NCBI GenBank assembly: GCA_002293455.1
Contig: DBDH01000039.1
Span: 1-5,680, forward strand
Origin: Treponema sp. UBA937
Lineage (GTDB): Bacteria; Spirochaetota; Spirochaetia; Treponematales; Breznakiellaceae
Direction: 5' to 3'
Length of the DNA: 5,680 bases
The notes under the pieces: model-generated
Databases searched by the model: none
What the model was told of the DNA's origin: nothing
The model's input: only the letters and a program-made list of their open reading frames with translations
Part shown: piece by piece, positions 1 through 5,427 of the stretch
Layout of the letters: each line of letters starts with the position of its first letter
Numbering within the stretch: the stretch's first letter is position 1
Translations under genes and position numbers: made by a program

Positions 1-40
1 TTCCTTTCATGCGTTTGCCGTGGGTAAAGAAGGATTATGA

Positions 41-69
41 TTACATTTTCTAATGAAATATGTTAAAAT
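41..69 (+). promoter_or_regulatory. Possible promoter of the toxin-antitoxin operon
   Basis: A TAAAAT hexamer at 64-69 could serve as a -10 box, with TTACAT at 41-46 as a poor -35 box 17 bases upstream. Transcription would then start near base 76 and leave a leader of about 33 bases. A better -10 match, TATACT at 87-92, would start transcription on top of the ribosome binding site and has no -35 partner, so it is less likely. The whole stretch is AT-rich, so hexamer matches are cheap here and the call is weak. Confidence 0.22.
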
Positions 70-75
70 GTTTGT

Positions 76-137
76 GTATAGGTTTATATACTTAATCAGG
101 GAGATGGCATGAATTTCATCGGGAAAGGGTTATATAC
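76..137. repeat. Repeated TTATATAC sites around the antitoxin start
   Basis: GGTTTATATAC at 81-91 and GGGTTATATAC at 127-137 differ at one base and lie 46 bases apart, one before and one just inside the antitoxin gene. The first is also half of a small inverted repeat, GTATA at 76-80 with TATAC at 87-91. Antitoxins with a DNA-binding domain usually repress their own operon by binding repeats near the start, so these could be operator half-sites. That role is inferred. In DNA this AT-rich the repeats could be chance. Confidence 0.25.
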
Positions 138-792
138 AATATCTGATATACACATTTTGACAGGAATTTCTCTTGCAAAAATCTCTCGATGGACAAATGG
201 ATATACATATTATCGTAAAGGTCTAAAACATAGCATCCCCTCCATTTATCATAATGATTTTCAACAGATAAACTCAAAAAAAATTTTAAGTTTTCTTGAT
301 TTAATTGAATTGCTTTTTATTGCTTCTTTTGAAAAATATGGCCTAAGTCTGCAAAGCATTAGAAAATCGGCAGAATGTGCATCAAAATTGTTTAATACCA
401 CACATCCATTTGCAAAAAAAAGCTTTTATACTGATGGAAAATCAATATTAGCAAAAATTGTTGAACACGATGAAAATCCGGAATTATTAGATTTATTGAA
501 ACATCAATATCAATTAGAACCTATTGTTAGTCCTTTTTTGTATGAAAGTTTAGATTTTGATAATTTTGATATGGCGGAAAAGTGGTGGCCGCTCGGAAAA
601 GAGCATCGTATTGTTGTGGATCCAAAAAGAAGTTTTGGAAAACTTATAATTGATAATCTTAATATCCGTGTTGACACGATTATCGATATTTATGAAAGAA
701 ATAAAAATATTGAAGAAATCATGGATTGGTATGAAATTGATGAAGATACCATTATGAGTGCGTTGGAATTCCAGAATCGGAAAATTGCATGA
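109..792 (+). CDS. VapB45-like antitoxin, MerR-type HTH plus DUF433
   Basis: This is the antitoxin of a VapBC45-type toxin-antitoxin pair; it should bind and neutralise the PIN-like toxin encoded next and probably represses the operon. The 227-residue protein begins with a MerR-like helix-turn-helix (about 9-34, YTISDIHILTGISLAKISRW). A helical segment follows (about 58-95, with SFLDLIELLFIASFEKYGLS), and the C-terminus (about 166-226) matches DUF433, with ITID-like strands, a D-x-IYER segment and the usual IMDWYEID helix. Length and order agree with mycobacterial VapB45 (Rv2018) as I recall it. The ATG at 109 has an AGGGAG ribosome binding site at 98-103. Its stop overlaps the toxin start as ATGA, so translation is probably coupled. 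The gene is AT-rich: 12 of 60 bases are G or C at 241-300 by hand count, against 30 of 60 at 4441-4500 in rny. This suggests horizontal arrival. The family assignment is from recognition, without a search. Confidence 0.8.
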   Translation: MNFIGKGLYTISDIHILTGISLAKISRWTNGYTYYRKGLKHSIPSIYHNDFQQINSKKILSFLDLIELLFIASFEKYGLSLQSIRKSAECASKLFNTTHPFAKKSFYTDGKSILAKIVEHDENPELLDLLKHQYQLEPIVSPFLYESLDFDNFDMAEKWWPLGKEHRIVVDPKRSFGKLIIDNLNIRVDTIIDIYERNKNIEEIMDWYEIDEDTIMSALEFQNRKIA

Positions 793-1193
793 AATGTGTG
801 TTTGATGAAAACTTACCAAAAAAGTTATGTAAAGCCCTCGATTATCTGGAAGGCGATAGAGGTTTTAGTATACTACATATAACCGATTTATTTTCCCCTT
901 CGACTTCTGATGTAGATTGGATAACACAATTGGGGGATGAGGGTGATTGTTTTGTTGTTACAAAAGATAACAAAATAAAGAGAAATCCAGGAGAAATACA
1001 GGCTTGGAAAGAGTCGAGATTATCCATAGTTTTTCTACAGGATTCTTGGTTCAATTTACCATTTTGGGATATTTGTTGGAAGTTCATAAAAATATGGCCA
1101 AAATTAAAGACTTCTATTCAAACTTCTCCGGATAGAAAAAGCATTTTAGTACACATTAGAGACAAAATAGAACTGTTGGATTCCAATCCATAA
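789..1193 (+). CDS. VapC45-like PIN-like domain toxin
   Basis: This is the probable toxin of the pair, a PIN-like domain protein expected to act as a metal-dependent ribonuclease on cellular RNA. It has 134 residues, the usual size. Visible family features are the N-terminal strand ending in acidic residues (FDENLP, D6 and E7), DVDWI at 41-45, the strand and acidic site VVTKD (D60), the IKRNPGE turn at 63-69, and the C-terminal SW..LPFW and W.P segments around 87-104. These match my recollection of mycobacterial VapC45 (Rv2019). The ATG overlaps the antitoxin stop by four bases and has no separate ribosome binding site, which suggests translational coupling that keeps antitoxin in excess. The acidic residues expected for catalysis are present, so the toxin looks intact. 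RNase activity and target are not shown by the sequence. Confidence 0.8.
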   Translation: MKCVFDENLPKKLCKALDYLEGDRGFSILHITDLFSPSTSDVDWITQLGDEGDCFVVTKDNKIKRNPGEIQAWKESRLSIVFLQDSWFNLPFWDICWKFIKIWPKLKTSIQTSPDRKSILVHIRDKIELLDSNP

Positions 1194-1226
1194 TATCGCT
1201 TTTAAGACGTAAAACGGGGTGAAAAA

Positions 1227-1904
1227 ATGTTTGATTATTATTATTTGGTCTTAATTGTACCAACTTTGATTTTGTCTTTGATTGCTCAAATCATGGTAAA
1301 ATCGGCGTTTGCAAAATATTCCAAGGTGAGAAGCAGAAACGGATTAACCGGGCAGGAAGCCGCGGCAATCCTTTTGAAAGCAAATAATATCGGGAATGTT
1401 GCTATTGAACCGACAGCAGGATCGCTGACAGATCACTATGATCCGGGAGCAAAAGTTTTGCGGCTTTCTCATCCGGTGTATCAGAATGATTCTATCGCGG
1501 CGATTGGCGTGGCCGCTCATGAAACAGGGCACGCGATTCAGCACGCGCAAGGCTATGGTCCTTTGGGACTCCGAAGCGCTCTTGTTCCCGCGGCCAACAT
1601 TGGGAGCAGTATTGGGCCCTGGATGGCCGTTATCGGACTGGTCGTTTCAATTCCTTTATTGGTGGATATAGGGATCATTCTTTTCTCCGCGGCGGTGCTT
1701 TTTTACCTTATTACTTTGCCTGTAGAATTCAACGCGTCCAACCGCGCTGTCGCTATTTTAAGAAACAACTCCGTTTTAAGTGAAGAAGAATTGATCGGTG
1801 TCAAAAAAGTTCTTACAGCCGCCGCGCTTACCTATGTTGCGGCAGCCCTGGGAGCGGTTATGAACTTGATTCGTCTTATCCTTTTAAGAAACCGCCGCAA
1901 TTAA
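1227..1904 (+). CDS. yugP: YugP-type membrane zinc metallopeptidase
   Basis: This integral membrane protein belongs to the neutral zinc metallopeptidase family (Zn_peptidase_2, YugP/DUF2268-unrelated group) and presumably cleaves membrane or envelope proteins; the substrate is unknown. The zinc motif HETGH lies at residues 98-102 inside AAHETGHAIQHAQGY, and the family's second motif LPVEFNAS at 164-171 supplies a probable third ligand, E167. Predicted membrane segments are about 5-24, 118-140, 145-165 and 195-219, with a basic tail (RNRRN). The usual SHPVY element precedes the zinc site at 81-85. At 225 residues it is a full-length member. ATG at 1227 follows GGGGTG (1216-1221) at good spacing. 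The gene starts 33 bases after the toxin stop on the same strand, but its G+C content is like the right side of the window, so it is probably old chromosomal sequence next to an inserted module. The family is secure; the biological role is not. Confidence 0.9.
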   Translation: MFDYYYLVLIVPTLILSLIAQIMVKSAFAKYSKVRSRNGLTGQEAAAILLKANNIGNVAIEPTAGSLTDHYDPGAKVLRLSHPVYQNDSIAAIGVAAHETGHAIQHAQGYGPLGLRSALVPAANIGSSIGPWMAVIGLVVSIPLLVDIGIILFSAAVLFYLITLPVEFNASNRAVAILRNNSVLSEEELIGVKKVLTAAALTYVAAALGAVMNLIRLILLRNRRN

Positions 1905-1934
1905 CGCTATTTTTCAATTGACCTGAACCGCCCG

Positions 1935-2756
1935 ATGGCGTATTATGGAAACGTGGCAGAAAGGAAAAAGAGAAACCAAACATCTAAACCTCCGGCAAAA
2001 AAACAGCCACCCAAAAAATCTTTGGGTTTTGTATTTTGGCTTGTGTTTATCGCGGTTATTGCCGGGTTGTTTATTATAAACCGGGAAATTATTACCCGGA
2101 ATATTCAAAGTACCGGATTTCTTGACAGACTGTTGACCCGGGAACCTTCCGTTGTTGAGAATCTTCCGGAAATGATTCCGGAAGACATTGATGTCTCTCC
2201 TTCGGAACATCCTCCCGTCGCGGTTATTCCGCCGGTTAATAATCTGCCGCGTACACCTGTTGAAACAATTCCTCCGGCAAGTCAGCCCCCTGAAACAAGC
2301 GCGCCGGAAAATCCGCCCGCGGAAAATCCGGCAGAGATACGGCGGGACCGGAATCTTTATTTTGTGAAACTCGATAACGATGGAACTATCGTGAGAACGT
2401 CGGTTTTTAGGTCCTTGCCGGTATCAAATTCTCCAATGATGGATGTTCTGAATGTTCTTCTCCAGGGGCCTAATGCGGATGAAAAGAAAAAAGGAGTAGA
2501 ATCTCTTATTCCGGAAGGAACGACCATTCTCTCGGCGGCCGTTAGAGGGTCAACAGCATATATCAGCTTTAGCGAAGATTTTCAATTTAACATCTATGGC
2601 GTGGAAGGATATGCCGCTCAACTCCGGCAAATTGTATGGACGGTGACCGAATTTGAAAATATAAAAGACGTCCAAATTCTCCTTGAAGGAAGAAGAATTG
2701 ATTATCTTGGGGAAGGCATTTGGATAGGAAGTCCTCTTTCCAGAGATATGCTTTAG
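1935..2756 (+). CDS. Membrane-anchored GerMN domain protein
   Basis: A 273-residue protein of probable envelope location. It has a basic, lysine- and proline-rich N-terminus (10-29), one membrane segment (about 31-49, FVFWLVFIAVIAGLFII), a long linker rich in Pro and Glu (about 70-135), and a C-terminal GerMN domain (about 140-258). The domain is recognised from LYFVKLDNDG, LLQGPNADEKKKG, SLIPEGTTILS, GSTAYISFSEDF and the final QIVWTVTEF...VQILLEG strand-helix pattern. GerMN was named from GerM, a Bacillus sporulation and germination protein, but it also occurs in non-sporulating bacteria, where it probably binds cell-wall components. The start is uncertain: neither ATG at 1935 nor the in-frame GTG at 1953 (giving MAERKKRN) has a convincing ribosome binding site. 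The gene follows the peptidase by 30 bases on the same strand and may be co-transcribed. It has no signal-peptidase or lipobox site, so a type II membrane protein is likely. Confidence 0.82.
   Translation: MAYYGNVAERKKRNQTSKPPAKKQPPKKSLGFVFWLVFIAVIAGLFIINREIITRNIQSTGFLDRLLTREPSVVENLPEMIPEDIDVSPSEHPPVAVIPPVNNLPRTPVETIPPASQPPETSAPENPPAENPAEIRRDRNLYFVKLDNDGTIVRTSVFRSLPVSNSPMMDVLNVLLQGPNADEKKKGVESLIPEGTTILSAAVRGSTAYISFSEDFQFNIYGVEGYAAQLRQIVWTVTEFENIKDVQILLEGRRIDYLGEGIWIGSPLSRDML
2162..2185. repeat. Perfect inverted repeat inside the GerMN gene
   Basis: TCTTCCGGAA at 2162-2171 and TTCCGGAAGA at 2176-2185 are perfect inverted arms of 10 bases around a 4-base ATGA loop. The mRNA would form a strong hairpin in the stretch coding for the linker (LPEMIPED). 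Each arm also contains the self-complementary TTCCGGAA. No T-run follows, so it is not an intrinsic terminator. It may simply arise from two nearby Pro-Glu codon pairs (CCG GAA). Confidence 0.5.
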
Positions 2757-2773
2757 AGCGAAGAGCTTCTTTC

Positions 2774-2787
2774 AAAACTCCAGTTTT
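2774..2787. terminator. Weak hairpin in the convergent gap
   Basis: AAAACT and AGTTTT are inverted around two bases in the 45-base gap between the converging GerMN and ymdB genes. The site is symmetric and could help stop transcription from either side. The stem is AT-rich and short, and no clear U-tract follows in either direction, so it is a poor intrinsic terminator. It is listed because it is the only structure seen in the gap. Confidence 0.25.
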
Positions 2788-2801
2788 ACAATTGTCTCCG
2801 A

Positions 2802-3590
2802 TTATTCCGCAATCTCGTTAATCCGTTCGATGAAAAGAGCTTTTTTTGTTTCTATATCAATTTCTACGTAGACGCCCTCGACTGATGCTGTTCCTATGGC
2901 GCATTCCATTCTGTAAGGAACCTGCGTTTTGATCCGGTTCATACAAATGGGTTTATCCATGCCGATAATGCTGTCGATTACTCCGGTCATTCCGGCGTCG
3001 GTAATATAGGCGGTTCCTTTGGGAAGAATCCGTTCATCGGCAGTTTGCACATGAGTGTGAGTTCCCATAAAAAGAGAAACTCTTCCATCGGCATACAATG
3101 CTAACGCTTCTTTTTCGCTTGGAGCTTCAGCATGAAAATCAACAAGAATAACCGCTTGACTATATTCCTTGTTATCCAGGATAGCATCCAAACAGGCAAA
3201 AGGAGAATCGATATCGTACATCCATTCTCTGCCTTGGAGATTAATCGTCAAATAATCGACGTTATTTTTCTTAATAAATGAATACCCTTTACCGGGAGAA
3301 CCTGCGGGATAGTTTGCTGGACGAAGTACCCTATTATCTGCATCAAGAATCGGGATAAAATCCTTTTTTTGCCAGATATGATTTCCGGAACTGACAATAT
3401 CGGCTCCCGCTTGTATAATTCGATTGAAAAAGTCTTCGGTAAGGCCGAAACCATCCGCCGCGTTTTCGCCGTTTACGAGCACAAAATCGGCCTGATGTTT
3501 TTTGATTAATGGGGGAAGAAGATGTTCCAGAGCCCGCAAACCTGACTCGCCGACTATATCCCCAATCATAATACAACGCACAATTCCCAT
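2802..3590 (-). CDS. ymdB: YmdB-family metallophosphoesterase
   Basis: A TIGR00282/YmdB-family metallophosphoesterase, a cytoplasmic dinuclear-metal enzyme. Bacillus subtilis YmdB hydrolyses 2',3'-cyclic nucleotides and affects motility and biofilm gene expression. The 262-residue protein is full length. All expected metal ligands are present: D11 in IGDIVGESG, E42 and N43 in VNGENAADG, N70 and H71 in SSGNHIWQ, H153 in VDFHAEAPSEK, and H178 and H180 in GTHTHVQTAD. Each lies three residues later than the numbering I recall for the B. subtilis protein. The conserved TDAGMTG segment is at 197-203. ATG at 3590 has AAGGA at 3602-3598 with seven bases between. The gene lies 66 bases downstream of rny on the same strand, the common rny-ymdB order, but a strong terminator stands between them. 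The substrate in this organism is not known. Confidence 0.95.
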   Translation of the reverse strand: MGIVRCIMIGDIVGESGLRALEHLLPPLIKKHQADFVLVNGENAADGFGLTEDFFNRIIQAGADIVSSGNHIWQKKDFIPILDADNRVLRPANYPAGSPGKGYSFIKKNNVDYLTINLQGREWMYDIDSPFACLDAILDNKEYSQAVILVDFHAEAPSEKEALALYADGRVSLFMGTHTHVQTADERILPKGTAYITDAGMTGVIDSIIGMDKPICMNRIKTQVPYRMECAIGTASVEGVYVEIDIETKKALFIERINEIAE

Positions 3591-3604
3591 CTTCCAATCC
3601 TTTT

Positions 3605-3637
3605 AAAAAAAGCCGCCGAAATGTCTTCCGGCGGCTT
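3605..3637 (-). terminator. Intrinsic terminator after rny
   Basis: Read on the minus strand, AAGCCGCCG (3637-3629) pairs perfectly with CGGCGGCTT (3618-3610) across a 10-base loop, and seven T follow (complement of 3605-3611). Nine base pairs, seven of them G-C, plus the T-tract make a textbook rho-independent terminator for rny, whose stop codon lies about 20 bases before it. The T-tract ends only 14 bases before the ymdB start and runs almost into its ribosome binding site. ymdB must therefore be read through it or be transcribed from a promoter inside rny. Confidence 0.9.
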
Positions 3638-3656
3638 CATTGCTGTTTAAACGTAA

Positions 3657-5186
3657 CTAACGAGCATATTCTACGATGCGGGTTTCCCGGATGATCGTAA
3701 CTTTTATGCGGCCCGGATATCGAAGATCGTTCTCGATCTTCTTAGCAATATCTTTTGCCAGATCTTTCGACAGCTCTTCACTGATCGTATCATTGTTAAC
3801 AATGATACGAAGCTCCCGGCCGGCCTGAATGGCAAAGGCTTTATCAACCCCGGTGAAACCTTCGGCAATGCCTTCAAGGTTTTCAAGCCGTTTCACGTAA
3901 TTATCCAACGTTTCCCGCCGAGCGCCGGGCCGGGCAGCTGAAATAGCGTCGGCAATCTGCACCAGCACCGATTCAATACAGGATGGTTCCACATCACTGT
4001 GGTGGCTGCCAATCGCGTTGATAATCCGGGAATCTTCACCCATCTTCCGCGCCATATCCATGCCGATTTCAGCATGGTTCAGGTCGGAATCAGATTCAAC
4101 GCCCTTGCCAATGTCATGGAGCAGGGCGCCCCGTTTTGCCAGTTCCCGGTTCGCGCCGATTTCAGCCGCCAAAATACCCGCAATAACAGCAACCTCTTTG
4201 GAATGATACAGCACATTCTGACCATAGCTCGATCTAAAATAAAGCCGTCCCAAAGCGCGGATTGCGTCCTGGCTGATATTATGAATTCCCAGATCAAAAA
4301 GAACCTTTTCGCCCTCTTCAAAAATTTTCTGAGAAATCTCCTTGCTGACCTTTGTAACGATTTCCTCAATGCGGGCAGGATGAATTCTGCCATCAACAAT
4401 GAGCCGTTCCATAGCAATTTTCGCGATCTCACGCCGTACCGGATCGAAACAGGAAATAACCACCGCTTCCGGAGTATCATCGATGATAACGTCTACGCCG
4501 GTGAGCGTTTCCAGGGTCCGGATATTCCGCCCTTCACGCCCGATAATACGGCCTTTCATTTCATCATTCGGGAGCGTTACGGTTGAAACGGTAACATCTC
4601 CGGTAACTTCGGTTGCAACCCGTTGGATAGTGGAAACAAGAATATCCCGCGCCTTTTTTTCCGCGGAAAGATTGGCTTCCTGTTCAATTTTATTGATCAA
4701 AGCCTGAGCATCATGTTTCGCTTCATTCTCCAAATCCTGAATGATAAGCTTTTTCGCATCTTCCTGAGATAAACCGGAAATCCGTTCCAATTCGGATCGA
4801 TACCGTTCTTCTTCCTGTTCCAGCACCGCCTCGCGAGCCAGTATTGCCTTATCCCGGTCAGCGAAGTCTTGCTCAATTTTTTCAAATTGAGCTGTCTTTT
4901 TTTCTATCGTCTCCTCTTTCTGCAATACACGGCGTTCATACCGCTGCAGTTCCGCCCTTCGTTCCCGGGTCTCTCTCTCCTGCTGGTTTCGTTCGCGGAT
5001 AACTTGTTCTTTTGCCTCGAGAAGTATTTCCTTCTTTTTTGCTTCAGCTTCTTTTATCGCATCCTGTTTTATACGCTCGGCTCTTTGCTCCGATGCAGTA
5101 AGTTGGAATCTGGCATACAGCCATCTAATAGTCCAGCCTAAGGTTAACCCGGCAAGAGGGAGGATTATATAAAGTAAGAATCCCAT
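3657..5186 (-). CDS. rny: Ribonuclease Y
   Basis: RNase Y is the membrane-anchored endoribonuclease that starts mRNA decay in many bacteria lacking RNase E. Domains, numbered from the GTG one codon upstream: an N-terminal membrane helix (about 4-24); a long charged coiled coil (about 30-185, rich in Glu, Arg, Lys and Gln); a KH RNA-binding domain (about 205-270) with the GREG loop at 217-220 in GRIIGREGRN and the DDTPEAVVIS strand; and an HD catalytic domain with H329 (LYHSKEVA), H358-D359 (LLHDIGKG), H396-H397 and D414. The C-terminal part (about 425-510) is conserved too. At 509-510 residues it is full length. I chose ATG at 5186 because AAGGGG (5199-5194) lies seven bases before it, while the adjacent GTG at 5189 is only four away. 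A promoter at 5228-5255 and a terminator just past the stop suggest rny can be transcribed alone. Confidence 0.97.
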   Translation of the reverse strand: MGFLLYIILPLAGLTLGWTIRWLYARFQLTASEQRAERIKQDAIKEAEAKKKEILLEAKEQVIRERNQQERETRERRAELQRYERRVLQKEETIEKKTAQFEKIEQDFADRDKAILAREAVLEQEEERYRSELERISGLSQEDAKKLIIQDLENEAKHDAQALINKIEQEANLSAEKKARDILVSTIQRVATEVTGDVTVSTVTLPNDEMKGRIIGREGRNIRTLETLTGVDVIIDDTPEAVVISCFDPVRREIAKIAMERLIVDGRIHPARIEEIVTKVSKEISQKIFEEGEKVLFDLGIHNISQDAIRALGRLYFRSSYGQNVLYHSKEVAVIAGILAAEIGANRELAKRGALLHDIGKGVESDSDLNHAEIGMDMARKMGEDSRIINAIGSHHSDVEPSCIESVLVQIADAISAARPGARRETLDNYVKRLENLEGIAEGFTGVDKAFAIQAGRELRIIVNNDTISEELSKDLAKDIAKKIENDLRYPGRIKVTIIRETRIVEYAR

Positions 5187-5227
5187 CACTCTACCCCTTA
5201 CCAGCGAATATTAAAGTCCACTATAAG

Positions 5228-5255
5228 GGTATAACGAAGGAAGAAGCCTTGTCAA
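5228..5255 (-). promoter_or_regulatory. Sigma70-type promoter of rny
   Basis: On the minus strand a perfect TTGACA (complement of 5250-5255) is followed after 16 bases by TATACC (complement of 5228-5233). Transcription would begin near 5221, giving a leader of about 35 bases that contains the AAGGGG ribosome binding site. The -35 box is exact; the -10 box matches four of six bases, and the position relative to the gene is right. Confidence 0.65.
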
Positions 5256-5294
5256 GCAAAAATGTTCCAAGATTAATGTAAGGATGAAAATGAA

Positions 5295-5315
5295 TCGTTT
5301 TATATGATAAAACGA
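5295..5315. promoter_or_regulatory. Perfect palindromic site, possible operator
   Basis: TCGTTTTAT at 5295-5303 and ATAAAACGA at 5307-5315 are perfect inverted arms of nine bases around ATG. The site lies in the divergent region between rny and the radical SAM gene, about 40 bases upstream of the rny -35 box and about 110 bases before the SAM start. No T-run follows on either strand, so termination is unlikely. The size and symmetry suit binding by a dimeric regulator. The regulator and which of the two genes it would control are unknown. Confidence 0.5.
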
Positions 5316-5322
5316 GGAGAAT

Positions 5323-5352
5323 TTGAGTATTCTGCCTGAACAAATCTATATG
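5323..5352 (+). promoter_or_regulatory. Possible promoter of the radical SAM gene
   Basis: TTGAGT at 5323-5328 and TATATG at 5347-5352 are separated by 18 bases, each matching four of six consensus bases. The -35 box lies just after the palindrome at 5295-5315, a plausible place for a regulator to act. A second candidate -10, TAGAAT at 5372-5377, matches five of six bases but has no -35 box at a proper distance. I cannot decide between them. Confidence 0.25.
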
Positions 5353-5427
5353 GTATTGTCGAAAAATAGTGTAGAATCTGGTTAAGTGAAGCTTTTATCT
5401 ATTCGTCTCGCAGAGGACCGTTAATAT

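Noticed and set aside
1..51. Possible C-terminal end of an upstream gene on the plus strand
   Set aside because: Two frames are open from the edge, one to TGA at 38-40 and one to TAA at 49-51. Both give plausible tails, but 12 to 16 codons are too few to choose or to identify a protein.
550..1087. Minus-strand open frames opposite the antitoxin and toxin genes, considered as an antisense antitoxin or third gene
   Set aside because: The plus-strand proteins match known families end to end, while the antisense frames have no recognisable content or start signals.
1194..1226. Terminator or promoter between the toxin and yugP
   Set aside because: Only an imperfect inverted pair around AGACG is present, without a T-tract, and CATAAT at 1189-1194 has no -35 box at proper spacing. 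The evidence is not enough for a call.
2305..2330. Direct repeat CGGAAAATCCG as a regulatory or mobile-element repeat
   Set aside because: It is two in-frame copies of a five-residue Pro/Glu/Asn repeat in the linker, so it is explained by the protein sequence.
3999..4586. Long plus-strand open frame of 195 codons opposite rny
   Set aside because: It lies antisense to the conserved KH and HD coding region of rny, resembles no family I know, and has no ribosome binding site. It is an antisense shadow.
4869..5141. Plus-strand open frame rich in Phe and Leu, like a membrane protein
   Set aside because: It is the antisense of the Glu/Lys/Arg-rich coiled coil of rny, which naturally reads as Phe and Leu on the other strand.
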